The notes: generated from the letters alone by a model not told the origin. A stretch of DNA of 64,000 nucleotides from Candidatus Iainarchaeum sp. (GCA_023129115.1 JAGMCR010000012.1:1-64000), one strand, 5' to 3'. Numbered from the stretch's first letter, positions 41,415-50,213 are shown. Program-made: numbers and translations.

Positions 41415-44342
41415 ATGAAAATCGAGGAGACCGAGAAATTCGTGTGGGAAATCGAGCCCTTCGGCGACATGCGGGTGCCCGGCAGGATTTACGCGGACGA
41501 CGAAATCATGGAGCACTTGAAAGAGGACTTGGTCAAGGAATGGAACGCGCTCCAGCAAGTGATTAACGTTGCCTCGCTGCCGGGGATACAGAAGTATTCA
41601 CTCGCGATGAGTGACGTGCACCCGGGCTACGGCTTCCCGATTGGGGGCGTCGGCGCTTTTGACACAAAAGAGGGCATGATAATGGTCGGGGGCGTCGGGT
41701 TTGATGTTAACTGCCTCTCTGGGGACACGAAAGTGCTCCACGAGCACGGCTACACGCGCCCAATCAAGAGCTTCAAGAAAGACTTCAACAAGCAAAGAAT
41801 CAAGTGCGTCAACCCCCACACAGCAGTCAAGAACACCGGCATTGGCGCGTTCATGGAGTTCAAGCCACGGGCGAGAGTGCTGAAGGTGGTGACAGAAAGC
41901 GGGCGCGAAATAATCGCTACTGAAGACCACCCGTTTCTAACTCCCGGCGGGATGAAGGAACTGAAAGAAATAACAAGCGGCGAAATCTCAGTTTACCCTT
42001 TTGAAGGCGTGAAATACGGAGAGCCGCCCGAATTTAGCGTAGTGACGGAAAAGGATGTTAAACGGCTGCCTCTCGAAAAAGACATGAAACCAACCATTCA
42101 AGAGCTAGAAAAAAGGGGTTTGCTGCCCTTGAAGCCGACTAGTGAAAAGTTTCCATATCTTTTGAAGGTGATGGGGTTTGTGCTGGGTGATGGGGGCATT
42201 TACTTCATAAAAAACAAAGGCACTGTCTGGTTCTACGGCGAGAAGGAAGACCTAGAAAAAATACGGGAAGACGTAAAGAAAATTGGCTTCACTCCCTCAC
42301 GGGTTTATTCACGGGAAAGAAGCCACGAAATAAACACGAATTACGGCAAAGTAAAGTTCTCGCACAACGAAAAGTCGTTCAAGACGACTTCCAGCGCGTT
42401 CGCAGCCCTTTTGTGGGCAATGGGAGTGCCCACTGGCAACAAAGCGCGCCAGGACTGGGGGGTCCCAAAATGGCTTTTCAAGTGCCCAAAATGGCAAAAA
42501 AGGCTTTTCTTGGCTGCCTTCTTTGGCGCTGAACTGACTACTCCCTCCGCCGTCAGCGGCCACGGGTTCAACATCGCGTCTCCCATACTCTCCGTCAACA
42601 AAAAAGATGGGTTCGCCAAAAGCGGCAGGAAATTCCTAGAGTCCATCGCCATGCTCCTTAAAGAGTTTGGAGTGGAAAGCAGCATAATAGCAGAAGAAAA
42701 AAAGAGCTACACCAACAAAGAGGGAGAGGCTTCAACAAGGCTTAGGCTGCAAGTGTCGTCAAAGCCGAAAAACCTTATTCGCTTTTGGAGCCGTGTGGGA
42801 TACGAGTACAACCAAAAGAAAGCATTCCTCGCGAACGCCGCGGTACAGTACTTAATGCTGAAGCAGAGAGTAATCAGGGAAAGAGAGGCCGCAATAAAAA
42901 AAGCCCGGAAGATGAAAACAAGAAACACCCCCACCCAGATATACAACGCCCTGGTTTCGAAGCATGTCAACAAAAGGTTCCTAGAGCGCAGCCTTTACGA
43001 AGAAAGAAAAACGCCGCCAAGGACGCCCAACGCCTTTCCCATTTTCAATGACTTCGTCAAAGAAAAAACGCGGGGACTTGGAAACACTGGCCAGGTCTGG
43101 GACAGGATAGAAAAGAAAGAAGCGGTGGACTATATAGGGCGGGTGTACGACTTCACGGTTTCCGACGAAAACCACAATTTCATCGCAAACAGCTTTGTTG
43201 TCTCCAACTGCGGCGTCAGGGTGATGAAGGCGCCGCTCACGAAAAAGGACATCGAGGGCAAGAAAAAAGAGCTTGCCCAGGCATTGTTCGACAGGGTTCC
43301 GGCGGGGCTCGGGAGCACGGGCGACTTGCGGCTCACCGAAGCGCAGATAGACGAGGTATTGGTCGAGGGCGCGAAATACGCTGTCGAGAATGGGTACGGA
43401 ATCGAGAGCGACCTGGAGTACACAGAGGAAGAGGGGAGAATTGCGGGGGCGCTGCCGGAGGCAGTGTCGCACAAGGCCAAGCAAAGGCAGTTCAAGCAGG
43501 TGGGGACTCTTGGCTCGGGAAACCATTACTTGGAAGTGCAGTACGTGGACGAAGTGTTTGACGAGAAGGCCGCGAAGGCTTTTGGATTGGAGAAGGGCCA
43601 GGTCATGGTCGCGATTCACTGCGGGTCGAGGGCGCTGGGGCACCAGGTCGGGACTGATTACCTCCAGACGCTGGACAATGCCATGAAAAAGTACGGGATT
43701 AAAATCAGGGAGAGGGAACTGGTCGGCGCGCCGTTCGAGAGCGAGGAGGGCCAGCAGTACTTCGGGGCCGTGAACGGGGCGAGTAATGTCGCGTTTGCCA
43801 ACAGGCAGGTGATTGCGCACCTGGCGCGGCAGGTCTTCGTGAAGGTGTTTGGGATTGGCGAGGAAGAGTTCACGCAGCTTTATGATATCGGGCACAATAC
43901 CGCCAAACTGGAGGAGCACGGCGGGAAGAAGCTGATTGTGCACCGCAAGGGCGCGACTCGGGCGTTCGGGCCCGGGCACAAGGAAGTGCCGAAGGCGTAT
44001 CGCTCCGTGGGGCAGCCCGTCTTGATTGGGGGCACGATGGGGACTTGTAGCTATATACTGCACGGCACAGAGACCGGGATGAAAGAGACTTTCGGCAGCA
44101 GCTGCCACGGCGCCGGGAGGCGGATGAGCCGCGCCCAGGCCAAGAAAAAGTGGTGGGGGGAGACTGTGCAGCAGGAACTGGCGACCAAGGGGATTATTGT
44201 GCTGGGCCACTCCAAATCAGGCTTGGCCGAGGAGGCGCCCGGGGCGTACAAGGACGTCAACGAGGTCGTGGGCGTGATGCACGAGACAGACATCGCAAGA
44301 AAGGTCGTCAAGGCGCTTCCAATGGTGAATGTGAAGGGCTAA
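41415..44342 (+). CDS. rtcB: tRNA-splicing ligase RtcB interrupted by an intein
   Basis: RtcB joins RNA ends with 2',3'-cyclic phosphate to 5'-OH in tRNA splicing, using GTP and Mn. Host parts are about residues 1-99 and 599-975, together 476 residues, the normal length. Visible host motifs are SDVHPGYGFPIGGVGAFD, GGVGFDVN then CGVRVM across the intein junction, GTLGSGNHYLEVQ, AIHCGSRALGHQVG and SCHGAGRRMSR with the guanylylated His. The intein inserts directly before the metal-binding Cys, so the ligase is inactive until the intein splices out. Confidence 0.97.
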   Translation: MKIEETEKFVWEIEPFGDMRVPGRIYADDEIMEHLKEDLVKEWNALQQVINVASLPGIQKYSLAMSDVHPGYGFPIGGVGAFDTKEGMIMVGGVGFDVNCLSGDTKVLHEHGYTRPIKSFKKDFNKQRIKCVNPHTAVKNTGIGAFMEFKPRARVLKVVTESGREIIATEDHPFLTPGGMKELKEITSGEISVYPFEGVKYGEPPEFSVVTEKDVKRLPLEKDMKPTIQELEKRGLLPLKPTSEKFPYLLKVMGFVLGDGGIYFIKNKGTVWFYGEKEDLEKIREDVKKIGFTPSRVYSRERSHEINTNYGKVKFSHNEKSFKTTSSAFAALLWAMGVPTGNKARQDWGVPKWLFKCPKWQKRLFLAAFFGAELTTPSAVSGHGFNIASPILSVNKKDGFAKSGRKFLESIAMLLKEFGVESSIIAEEKKSYTNKEGEASTRLRLQVSSKPKNLIRFWSRVGYEYNQKKAFLANAAVQYLMLKQRVIREREAAIKKARKMKTRNTPTQIYNALVSKHVNKRFLERSLYEERKTPPRTPNAFPIFNDFVKEKTRGLGNTGQVWDRIEKKEAVDYIGRVYDFTVSDENHNFIANSFVVSNCGVRVMKAPLTKKDIEGKKKELAQALFDRVPAGLGSTGDLRLTEAQIDEVLVEGAKYAVENGYGIESDLEYTEEEGRIAGALPEAVSHKAKQRQFKQVGTLGSGNHYLEVQYVDEVFDEKAAKAFGLEKGQVMVAIHCGSRALGHQVGTDYLQTLDNAMKKYGIKIRERELVGAPFESEEGQQYFGAVNGASNVAFANRQVIAHLARQVFVKVFGIGEEEFTQLYDIGHNTAKLEEHGGKKLIVHRKGATRAFGPGHKEVPKAYRSVGQPVLIGGTMGTCSYILHGTETGMKETFGSSCHGAGRRMSRAQAKKKWWGETVQQELATKGIIVLGHSKSGLAEEAPGAYKDVNEVVGVMHETDIARKVVKALPMVNVKG
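41712..43208 (+). mobile_element. Intein in RtcB with LAGLIDADG homing endonuclease domain
   Basis: The 499-residue intein begins with Cys1 (CLSGDTKVL). The block B motif is TEDHPFL, and the C-terminal blocks are VYDFTVSDENHNFIANSFVVSN followed by Cys+1 of RtcB. The endonuclease helices are MGFVLGDGGIY and LAAFFGAEL. The penultimate residue is Ser rather than the usual His, a known but less common variant that can slow Asn cyclisation. Base use is more A-rich than in the host exteins, which suggests horizontal movement. Confidence 0.93.
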
Positions 44343-44344
44343 CG

Positions 44345-44352
44345 TTTTTATA
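44345..44352 (+). promoter_or_regulatory. TATA box of the 233-residue tail-anchored protein gene
   Basis: TTTTTATA is centred about 27 nt before the ATG at 44376. Confidence 0.55.
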
Positions 44353-44375
44353 GGCTGGATTGGTTGTTGATATTA

Positions 44376-45077
44376 ATGGTTGACGCCGCAATGGTCAAGG
44401 AAGTCAAGGACCTGCTCGCAGAAGGCTATACCCCCGACAAAGTCAAGGCTAATTTGGTAAAAATAGGGTTCAGCGAAGCAGAGGCAGAAGAAGTGATTGT
44501 CGAGGCAGGGAAAGGCGTGGCTGCTCCAGAGCCAGGCGCTCCCACCCCAACTGGGGGGGCGCCAATGGGCGCCCCCCCAAAAGCGCCCGAGCCAGCGGCG
44601 CCGAAGCCGGAAGAAGCCCCTACGGCGCCAGCTGAACCACTTGAACCAGAGGCCCCAAAGCCGCCTGAGCCAGTGGCTATGCCAGAGCTGCCGGAAATGA
44701 GCCTGGAGCCGGAGAGCGATGAAGAGCTGCTGCTGGCGGCTGGTGGGGAAGAACCTGGGCCCGCGGAATTGCCGCCCCTTGGGGCGCCTGCGGAATTGCC
44801 GCCTGTTGGGGCTGCCGCCCCTGCACCCGCGGAATTGCCTGTGGGAGAAGCGCCCGCTGCAGAGCCAGAGCATCCAAGGCATCACCGCCGCCACAAGGCA
44901 GTGGCACCAGCGGCTGCCCCGGCAGCGGATGAGGGGACTGCACCCGCCACAGAGGAAGGCGAGAAGACAAAGGCCGGCGGCAAGAAGGCCCTGCTGATTT
45001 TCTTCATCGCATTCGTCATAATACTGGCCATGGCGTACTTCATTGCCTTCCCAAAGCTCGGGATTGAGCTGTTTTAA
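44376..45077 (+). CDS. Pro/Ala/Glu-rich tail-anchored protein with N-terminal helical (UBA-like) module
   Basis: The N-terminal 45 residues (VKEVKDLLAEGYTPDKVKANLVKIGFSEAEAEEVIVEAGKG) match the helical module of the 12395 and 25718 proteins. About 150 residues of low-complexity Pro-Ala-Glu-rich sequence follow, then a Lys-rich patch and a C-terminal membrane helix (ALLIFFIAFVIILAMAYFIAF). At 233 residues it is the long member of the family. The stalk suggests a spacer between membrane and module; its function is unknown. Confidence 0.72.
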   Translation: MVDAAMVKEVKDLLAEGYTPDKVKANLVKIGFSEAEAEEVIVEAGKGVAAPEPGAPTPTGGAPMGAPPKAPEPAAPKPEEAPTAPAEPLEPEAPKPPEPVAMPELPEMSLEPESDEELLLAAGGEEPGPAELPPLGAPAELPPVGAAAPAPAELPVGEAPAAEPEHPRHHRRHKAVAPAAAPAADEGTAPATEEGEKTKAGGKKALLIFFIAFVIILAMAYFIAFPKLGIELF

Positions 45078-45206
45078 AGGGGAAACGCGAGGCTAATATT
45101 TTGTTAGAATCCCAAAATCCATAAGCGACCGATTTGATATCAAAGACGATAATGAGATTTTGTTCAGAGTAACCCCAAATAACAAAATAGAATTGGAGGT
45201 TGTGCG

Positions 45207-45431
45207 ATGAAACTGAAACTAGCAAAGAGGCGGCCCCCCCTCGATGTTTTTGATAAAGCCATCCTTCACTATCTTTTACACATACCTGGTTGGGCAACAA
45301 CCAATAACATAGCAAATAGGCTAGAAGTAAGTTGGAATACAGCAGATGCTCATCTGAAAAGGTTAGTGGGATATGGTTTTGTAATAAAAAAAGCCACTGG
45401 AAATAAAGTGTTGTGGAGAGTAAACATCTAA
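45207..45431 (+). CDS. Small winged helix-turn-helix protein
   Basis: The 74-residue basic protein has a helix-turn-helix pattern (FDKAILHYLLHIPGWATTNNIANRLEVSWNTADAHLKRLVGYGFVIKK) and a final beta wing. It resembles small archaeal plasmid and virus regulators. It opens a low-GC block and lies tail-to-tail with the AAA ATPase gene; the 129 bp upstream carry no gene. It may regulate the island. Confidence 0.7.
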   Translation: MKLKLAKRRPPLDVFDKAILHYLLHIPGWATTNNIANRLEVSWNTADAHLKRLVGYGFVIKKATGNKVLWRVNI

Positions 45432-45436
45432 TTTAC

Positions 45437-46927
45437 TTATACTAACATTAGATATAGGGGTATTGGCACCATCATGATACTTAGCTTATTAGAGAACATC
45501 CCAAAATCTTGTTTTGTAAGCATTATTTTTGGATGTGAATTAAATGACAGCAAGCCTTTGAAATCTCCTTTTTCTATTTTGTTTTGATATTTGACTTCAA
45601 AACCCATCAATTGGTCTCCTGTATTTAATACATAATCTACTTCAGTATCTTTTTCAGAGAAAAATAGTAGATGGTTCCATGGTTCAAATACATCTCTTGG
45701 ATTATGTGCAAAAGCCACTCGAACTAGATGATCCCCAACAACCGCTTCTACTAAATTAGATTTCAATTGAGTATCCAACAAGAAATTAATTGAATGAGAA
45801 AAAGGGTCTGAAACACCATCGAGATGACCGCGAATACAATGGAAGAAAAAGGGATTGCATACAAAAACCTTCTTTTCATGGGCACGCGTGTCAGGCACCC
45901 TACTCTCAGTTATTCTAAATACTACATGGAGAAAGAACATATCCCGCAGTAAATAACAGTAACTACGAACCGTTTTTAGGCTGCGTCTGATATTTTTTGC
46001 CATTGCACCCCAATTTGTGTCCGAGCCCATGACACTAATAACTTCCCGAAGCACTTCTTCTGTAATAACTATATCCCGTTTAAGAGTTTTCGTGTCTTCA
46101 TTGAGGTATTTCCAATACACATCATAAACAGAAGGAGGGATGGAACGATTGCTGAAAAAATGGTTGACTGCGGGCATAACCCCTCCATTGATTAGATATT
46201 CATCAAAAAGAGTATTCAGCTCAGAAGAAAATGGCCTTAGGGCTTGTAATCCTTTTGGGACCTCCCCCTCAAATAATGCTGCTCTAGCAGCAATTCTTGC
46301 TTCGTTACCGAGAAGGTTATATTCCTCAAGCACGCGTTGTATTTCTGGATTTCGTAAGCCAACGTACTCTGCAAACTTCATGGGTGCTAAGATTTTATGG
46401 GTGGTTAGCCCCTGATATTCACCAGAACGCCCAGTGAAATAATTTAAGGCTTTACCTATCTCAACGGAATGAGAGCCACTAACTAAAATAGAGAGATTTT
46501 TCCTGTGGGTCTCTTTAAATGGTTTAATTGCCTCCCACCAGTTTTCGACGCGGGAAATCTCATCTAAAAAAATGAATTTCCTTCCAGAACTTAGAGTGTT
46601 ACTCCAATCAAAGTAAGTGTTCAGTAAACTGAGTAATTTACCGGGTTTGAGTATTGTATCACAGGAAATATAGCATATATCATAGGGATTAATCCCTGCC
46701 TCAAGTTTCTCACGTATTAGTAATTTCATTAGGGTGGTTTTACCTACTTGTCGTGGTCCTCTAATAGAACCAATAGTGTCCATCTCAAGATTGGCCGCAA
46801 TATACTGCTTTATCCTAGGCTTCCATTTTAGCGGGGCTTCCTCAAATTTTTCAATCTCATAGTCTTGACTAATAGTAGATTTGTCCGCCCACCAGGGGTT
46901 TTGTTTTGAAATATCATTCCAATTCAT
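45437..46927 (-). CDS. Archaeal AAA ATPase with C-terminal DUF4143-like domain
   Basis: The 496-residue protein has Walker A GPRQVGKTTLMKLL near residue 40, Walker B KFIFLDEIS near 113 and the sensor ILVSGSHSVEI near 145. The late part EKDTEVDYVLNTGDQLMGFEVKYQ is typical of DUF4143, whose E...EVK spacing looks like a nuclease-type core. Such ATPases are scattered through archaeal genomes and mobile regions; their task is not settled. I use ATG 46927, as the upstream stretch overlaps the promoter repeats. Confidence 0.85.
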   Translation of the reverse strand: MNWNDISKQNPWWADKSTISQDYEIEKFEEAPLKWKPRIKQYIAANLEMDTIGSIRGPRQVGKTTLMKLLIREKLEAGINPYDICYISCDTILKPGKLLSLLNTYFDWSNTLSSGRKFIFLDEISRVENWWEAIKPFKETHRKNLSILVSGSHSVEIGKALNYFTGRSGEYQGLTTHKILAPMKFAEYVGLRNPEIQRVLEEYNLLGNEARIAARAALFEGEVPKGLQALRPFSSELNTLFDEYLINGGVMPAVNHFFSNRSIPPSVYDVYWKYLNEDTKTLKRDIVITEEVLREVISVMGSDTNWGAMAKNIRRSLKTVRSYCYLLRDMFFLHVVFRITESRVPDTRAHEKKVFVCNPFFFHCIRGHLDGVSDPFSHSINFLLDTQLKSNLVEAVVGDHLVRVAFAHNPRDVFEPWNHLLFFSEKDTEVDYVLNTGDQLMGFEVKYQNKIEKGDFKGLLSFNSHPKIMLTKQDFGMFSNKLSIMMVPIPLYLMLV

Positions 46928-46948
46928 ATAAACCAAACAGGACCGATA

Positions 46949-46998
46949 TATGAGTTTGTTTATATATAAAACTGTATCCATCTATGAGTTTGTTTATA
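46949..46998. repeat. Two 16-bp direct repeats upstream of the AAA ATPase gene
   Basis: TATGAGTTTGTTTATA occurs exactly at 46949-46964 and 46983-46998, 34 bp apart, beside the TATATATAAA promoter-like sequence of the ATPase gene. They could be operator sites. Confidence 0.7.
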
Positions 46999-47100
46999 AA
47001 TGGAAATGGAATGTTCTGGTATGACCTATATTGAGTATACCCCATATAGCATATATCTACAAGAGCGTGTATTGGCGTATCCAGGGCGTGTGTGTGCGTG

Positions 47101-47209
47101 TTGGGGGGTTATTGGGGGGTAGCTGGGGGGTAGCTGGGGGTTGTATATGGGTGACACACAGGTGGTTACCGGGTTGTTACCTGGTTGTCACCGGGTTAAC
47201 CCTGGTTGG
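47101..47209. repeat. Eight 11-bp tandem repeats in two sets, origin-like
   Basis: The first set has four units of the type TTGGGGGGTAG with the G runs starting at 47103, 47114, 47125 and 47136, exactly 11 bp apart. The second set has four units of the type TTACCGGGTTG from about 47166 to 47209. The spacing is one helical turn. The four G runs could also form a quadruplex. The 46999-47352 interval has no gene that I can support. Confidence 0.75.
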
Positions 47210-47352
47210 ATAGTGCTTGTTGGCCGCTTAATTCTGCTTAGATTTTGGTTATTCACCAGTGCCATCCTGTAAACCCCATATCCATCAAAAGGGAACGCAT
47301 AAGAATGAGGTACGCACAGAATGAAAATGAAAACTGAAAAGGGGGTGAAAAA

Positions 47353-47487
47353 ATGAAATTGAAAGGACAGATTAACACGAAAGAAGGAGTTAGAGAGTTC
47401 GAGTTTGAAGGAAACGCTGGAGAGGTAGGACGGCTTCCAGAACATGCAGAGAAAATAAAGAAAGCATTCGAGAAATTGCTGGAATAG
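47353..47487 (+). CDS. Small acidic/basic ORF of 44 residues
   Basis: This ORF is too short for the track. It reads MKLKGQINTKEGVREFEFEG... and ends AFEKLLE. GGGGGTGA lies 5 nt before the ATG, a good ribosome-binding site. The alternating pattern suggests a short beta-beta-alpha protein. No family is recognised. Confidence 0.5.
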   Translation: MKLKGQINTKEGVREFEFEGNAGEVGRLPEHAEKIKKAFEKLLE

Positions 47488-47506
47488 CTCAGAGAGGGTA
47501 GAGGGG

Positions 47507-47701
47507 TTAACCACCCCTCTTAAAGAGCCTATCAATAAACCATAAAAGAAACATGAGGGATACAAGCCACCAACGAGCAGTAGACTCAATTAGCGCAAAA
47601 AAAACAAGAATAATCAAAAGGGCTGAAGTGAGCTTATCTTCAAAATTCTCTGCCGAGGCAAACAGAACGAATAGAACATCCTCAAATATCTTTTTTATCA
47701 A
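47507..47701 (-). CDS. Small membrane protein of the low-GC island
   Basis: The 64-residue protein has two hydrophobic segments (LTSALLIILVFFALIE and WWLVSLMFLLWFI) and a basic end FKRGG. The start would be a TTG, so the exact N-terminus is uncertain. It lies downstream of the other small membrane gene on the same strand. Not recognised. Confidence 0.5.
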   Translation of the reverse strand: MIKKIFEDVLFVLFASAENFEDKLTSALLIILVFFALIESTARWWLVSLMFLLWFIDRLFKRGG

Positions 47702-47755
47702 ATCAACTATCCAACTGGGAGCACTTTTGAGCCATTCTACAATAGATATAACTAA

Positions 47756-47959
47756 TCACCCATTGAGATACTTCAATGAAACATAAACCAGACCCAATCC
47801 AGCAAGTATGAACACCCCTGGAAGCCACCAAATTTCTAGTGATTCTAAGCTTAGGGGGGACAATTTATGAAGCTCCAAAAGCCATTTAGCACCGTAACCA
47901 ATTGCAGAGGCACCAATCAAAGCCTTGATATACGCAGCATCTTTTTTGTTTAGTGGCAT
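47756..47959 (-). CDS. Small membrane protein of the low-GC island
   Basis: The 67-residue protein (MPLNKKDAAYIKALIGASAIGYG...) has two membrane segments (ALIGASAIGYGAKWLL and WWLPGVFILAGLGLVYVSL). GGTGAG lies 6 nt before ATG 47959, preferred to the upstream start. Likely first gene of a two-gene unit. Not recognised. Confidence 0.55.
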   Translation of the reverse strand: MPLNKKDAAYIKALIGASAIGYGAKWLLELHKLSPLSLESLEIWWLPGVFILAGLGLVYVSLKYLNG

Positions 47960-48187
47960 TTTCTCACCTTCTTCTACCAATTACCTTCACCCCCCTTATA
48001 ACTATTTAGGAGTTTATGTGCAGAATCTGGGACTTTGTGTGCAGGCCCTAGTTTATGTGCAAAGCCCCCTTTATGGAAACCTTTATAAACAAAACTATTT
48101 ACAAATGTGCCGACTCCCCTGGACCAGGGTGGTCTGCCAATTTCTTGGCATAGTCCGGCATTCATTAGCTATGGGTATCGATGCGCT

Positions 48188-49159
48188 ATGGCAAAAGTAA
48201 CCGCCCCCCGCCGGGGAAGCCTGGCCTTCTCCCCCAGGAAGAAGGCAAAGAAGCAATATTTTAGCGCCAGGTCTTGGCAGGCCCACGAAGGCAAAATGCT
48301 CATGGGCTTCGCTGGCTACAAGGCCGGCATGACCCACATCCACGCCATAGACAAGCAAAAAAACAGCCCATCCTTCGAACAGAAAGTCATTCTCCCCGCA
48401 ACCATCATTGAGTGCCCGCCGCTCATGGTGTTTGGCGTGAGGGCATACAAGAAAACCACTGCGGGGCTGAGGTGCATCGGCCAGGAAACCGCTGCAAAGC
48501 CCGCCAAAAACCTCTCACGCAAGATAACAGCGCCCAAGAAACCCAGCGAAAAAACCATTGACGCCTCAACTGCTTCTCAAATCCGGCTGCTCGTCCACAC
48601 GCAGCCAACCTTCAAAAAAACCCCCGAAATCTTTGAAATACCAGTCAGCGGCACCTCTGACGAGGCCTACAAGTACGCCAAAGAAATGCTCGGGAAAGAA
48701 ATAGCTGTCGCAGACGTGTTCGAGGCGGGAATGCTCGTCGACGTAATCGGCGTCACCAAAGGCAAGGGCATGCAAGGCCCAGTCAAGCGGTGGGGCACTA
48801 GGATACAATACAGGAAGGCGCACGGCAAAAGAAGGCACGTCGGCTCAATCAACCCATGGACCCCGACCAGAATCATGTGGACCTCGCTCATGGCAGGCCA
48901 GAAGGGCTACCAGCGCAGGACAGAGTCCAACAAAATGGTGCTCGTCGTCGGGAGCGACGGCAAAGAAGTCACGCCGAAGGGCGGGATACCGCACTACGGC
49001 AACATGAAGTCCAATTACATCATAATCAAGGGCTCGGTGCCCGGGCCCAAGAAGAGGGCGCTCATGATACGCTTCGGCGTGAGGACGCCCACAAAGGAAA
49101 GGGCAATGCCAGAGGTACAGAGCGTGTCAACACTCTCGCAGCAGGGGAGGGCTAGGTAA
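48188..49159 (+). CDS. rpl3: Ribosomal protein L3 (uL3)
   Basis: The 323-residue archaeal/eukaryotic L3 has PRRGSLAFSPRKKAK at the N-terminus, GFAGYKAGMTH, and GVTKGKGMQGPVKRWG with the long loop reaching the peptidyl transferase centre. The track extends upstream, but MAKVTAPRRG is the family start. It opens the S10 operon and overlaps rpl4 by 1 bp. Confidence 0.98.
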   Translation: MAKVTAPRRGSLAFSPRKKAKKQYFSARSWQAHEGKMLMGFAGYKAGMTHIHAIDKQKNSPSFEQKVILPATIIECPPLMVFGVRAYKKTTAGLRCIGQETAAKPAKNLSRKITAPKKPSEKTIDASTASQIRLLVHTQPTFKKTPEIFEIPVSGTSDEAYKYAKEMLGKEIAVADVFEAGMLVDVIGVTKGKGMQGPVKRWGTRIQYRKAHGKRRHVGSINPWTPTRIMWTSLMAGQKGYQRRTESNKMVLVVGSDGKEVTPKGGIPHYGNMKSNYIIIKGSVPGPKKRALMIRFGVRTPTKERAMPEVQSVSTLSQQGRAR

Positions 49160-49950
49160 TGAAGGCACACATTTACTCTGTGGACGGCAAGAAAGGCAGG
49201 GAAATCGAGCTGCCCGCAGTATTTGGCGAAGAGTACAGGCCCGAAGTAATCAAGCGCGCGGTCCTGTCCAGGCAGAGCAGGGCGCTCCAGAAAAAAGGCT
49301 CCGACGTGCTCGCCGGGTTTAGGACGACCGCGGAATACATCGGGAGGCGCTCTGCGTTCAGGAGCGGCATAAACGTCGCGAGGGCAAGGCTGCCGCGCAC
49401 AAAGCCAGGCGGCGGGGGGCTTGGGAGAGTGGCACGCGTGCCGCACGCCGTGGGAGGCCGCAGGGCACATCCCCCAAAAGTGGAAAAAGTCATAGTCAAG
49501 CGCGTCAACAAGAAGGAGATGGCGCTCGCCATCAGGTCCGCGATTGCCGCGACGGCAAGCAAAGGGCTCATCGAGGCGCACGGGCACGCGACAGACGGCG
49601 TTGCCGAGCTGCCCCTAGTGCTCGGCGACGCGCTCGAGGGCCTCGGCAAGACCAAGGACGCGATAAGCGCCCTGGAAAAAGTCGGGCTCGGCAAGGACCT
49701 GGCTAGGGGAAAGAAAAAAAAGGTGCGCTCCGGCAAGGGCACGCGCCGCGGCAAGAAGTACAAGACCAGGAAGTCCGTGCTCGTCGTTGTCGCCAAGGGC
49801 GGAAGGGCATTGAAGAACGTGCCCGGCGTCGACGTGATGACCGTCAAGGCGATTAATGTCGAGCTGCTTGCGCCCGGGGCGCAGGCCGGCCGGCTCACCG
49901 TCTACACAGAGTCCGCAATAAAAGAGCTGGGGGAGAAGTATGGCAATTAA
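49159..49950 (+). CDS. rpl4: Ribosomal protein L4 (uL4)
   Basis: The 263-residue L4 shows ELPAVFGEEYRPEVIKRAV near the start, the exit-tunnel extension GINVARARLPRTKPGGGGLGRVARVPHAVGGRRAHPPK, and a C-terminal core typical of archaea. It overlaps rpl3 and rpl23. Confidence 0.98.
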   Translation: MKAHIYSVDGKKGREIELPAVFGEEYRPEVIKRAVLSRQSRALQKKGSDVLAGFRTTAEYIGRRSAFRSGINVARARLPRTKPGGGGLGRVARVPHAVGGRRAHPPKVEKVIVKRVNKKEMALAIRSAIAATASKGLIEAHGHATDGVAELPLVLGDALEGLGKTKDAISALEKVGLGKDLARGKKKKVRSGKGTRRGKKYKTRKSVLVVVAKGGRALKNVPGVDVMTVKAINVELLAPGAQAGRLTVYTESAIKELGEKYGN

Positions 49951-50206
49951 GCGGGGTACGGCAGTCAAGCACGCATTGCTCACTGAAAAAGCTGTCGACT
50001 TGATTGAAAAGGAGAACAAGCTAGTGTTCAGGGTCGAGAACAGGGCGACCAAGGCAGAGATTAAAAAAGATGTTGAGAAGCTGTACAAGGTCAAGGTAGT
50101 CAAGGTCAACACGTCCATCGACATGAGGGGCAACAAGAAGGCGTTCGTCAAGCTCGGCAAGGAAAGCAGCGCGTCAGACATCGCCACAAAGCTCAACATA
50201 CTGTGA
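49940..50206 (+). CDS. rpl23: Ribosomal protein L23 (uL23)
   Basis: The 88-residue L23 sits at the tunnel exit and contacts signal recognition particle. HALLTEKAVDLIEKENKLVFRV and KVNTSIDMRGNKKAFVKL are its standard segments. It overlaps rpl4 by 11 bp. Confidence 0.97.
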   Translation: MAIKRGTAVKHALLTEKAVDLIEKENKLVFRVENRATKAEIKKDVEKLYKVKVVKVNTSIDMRGNKKAFVKLGKESSASDIATKLNIL

Positions 50207-50213
50207 TGCCGTT

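Larger units (their letters stand above)
45080..48110. mobile_element. Low-GC island, possible integrated plasmid or viral remnant
   Basis: Base composition drops sharply from about 45080 to 48110 and gene density changes to tiny ORFs, a regulator and an ATPase. An iteron-like region (47101-47209) and a 16-bp repeat (46949, 46983) lie inside. The edges are not precise and I found no attachment repeats or integrase. It separates the RtcB region from the S10 ribosomal operon. Confidence 0.6.

Noticed and set aside
48107-48187. Upstream extension of L3
   Set aside because: The family start MAKVTAPRRG is at 48188 and the extension lies in the leader region.
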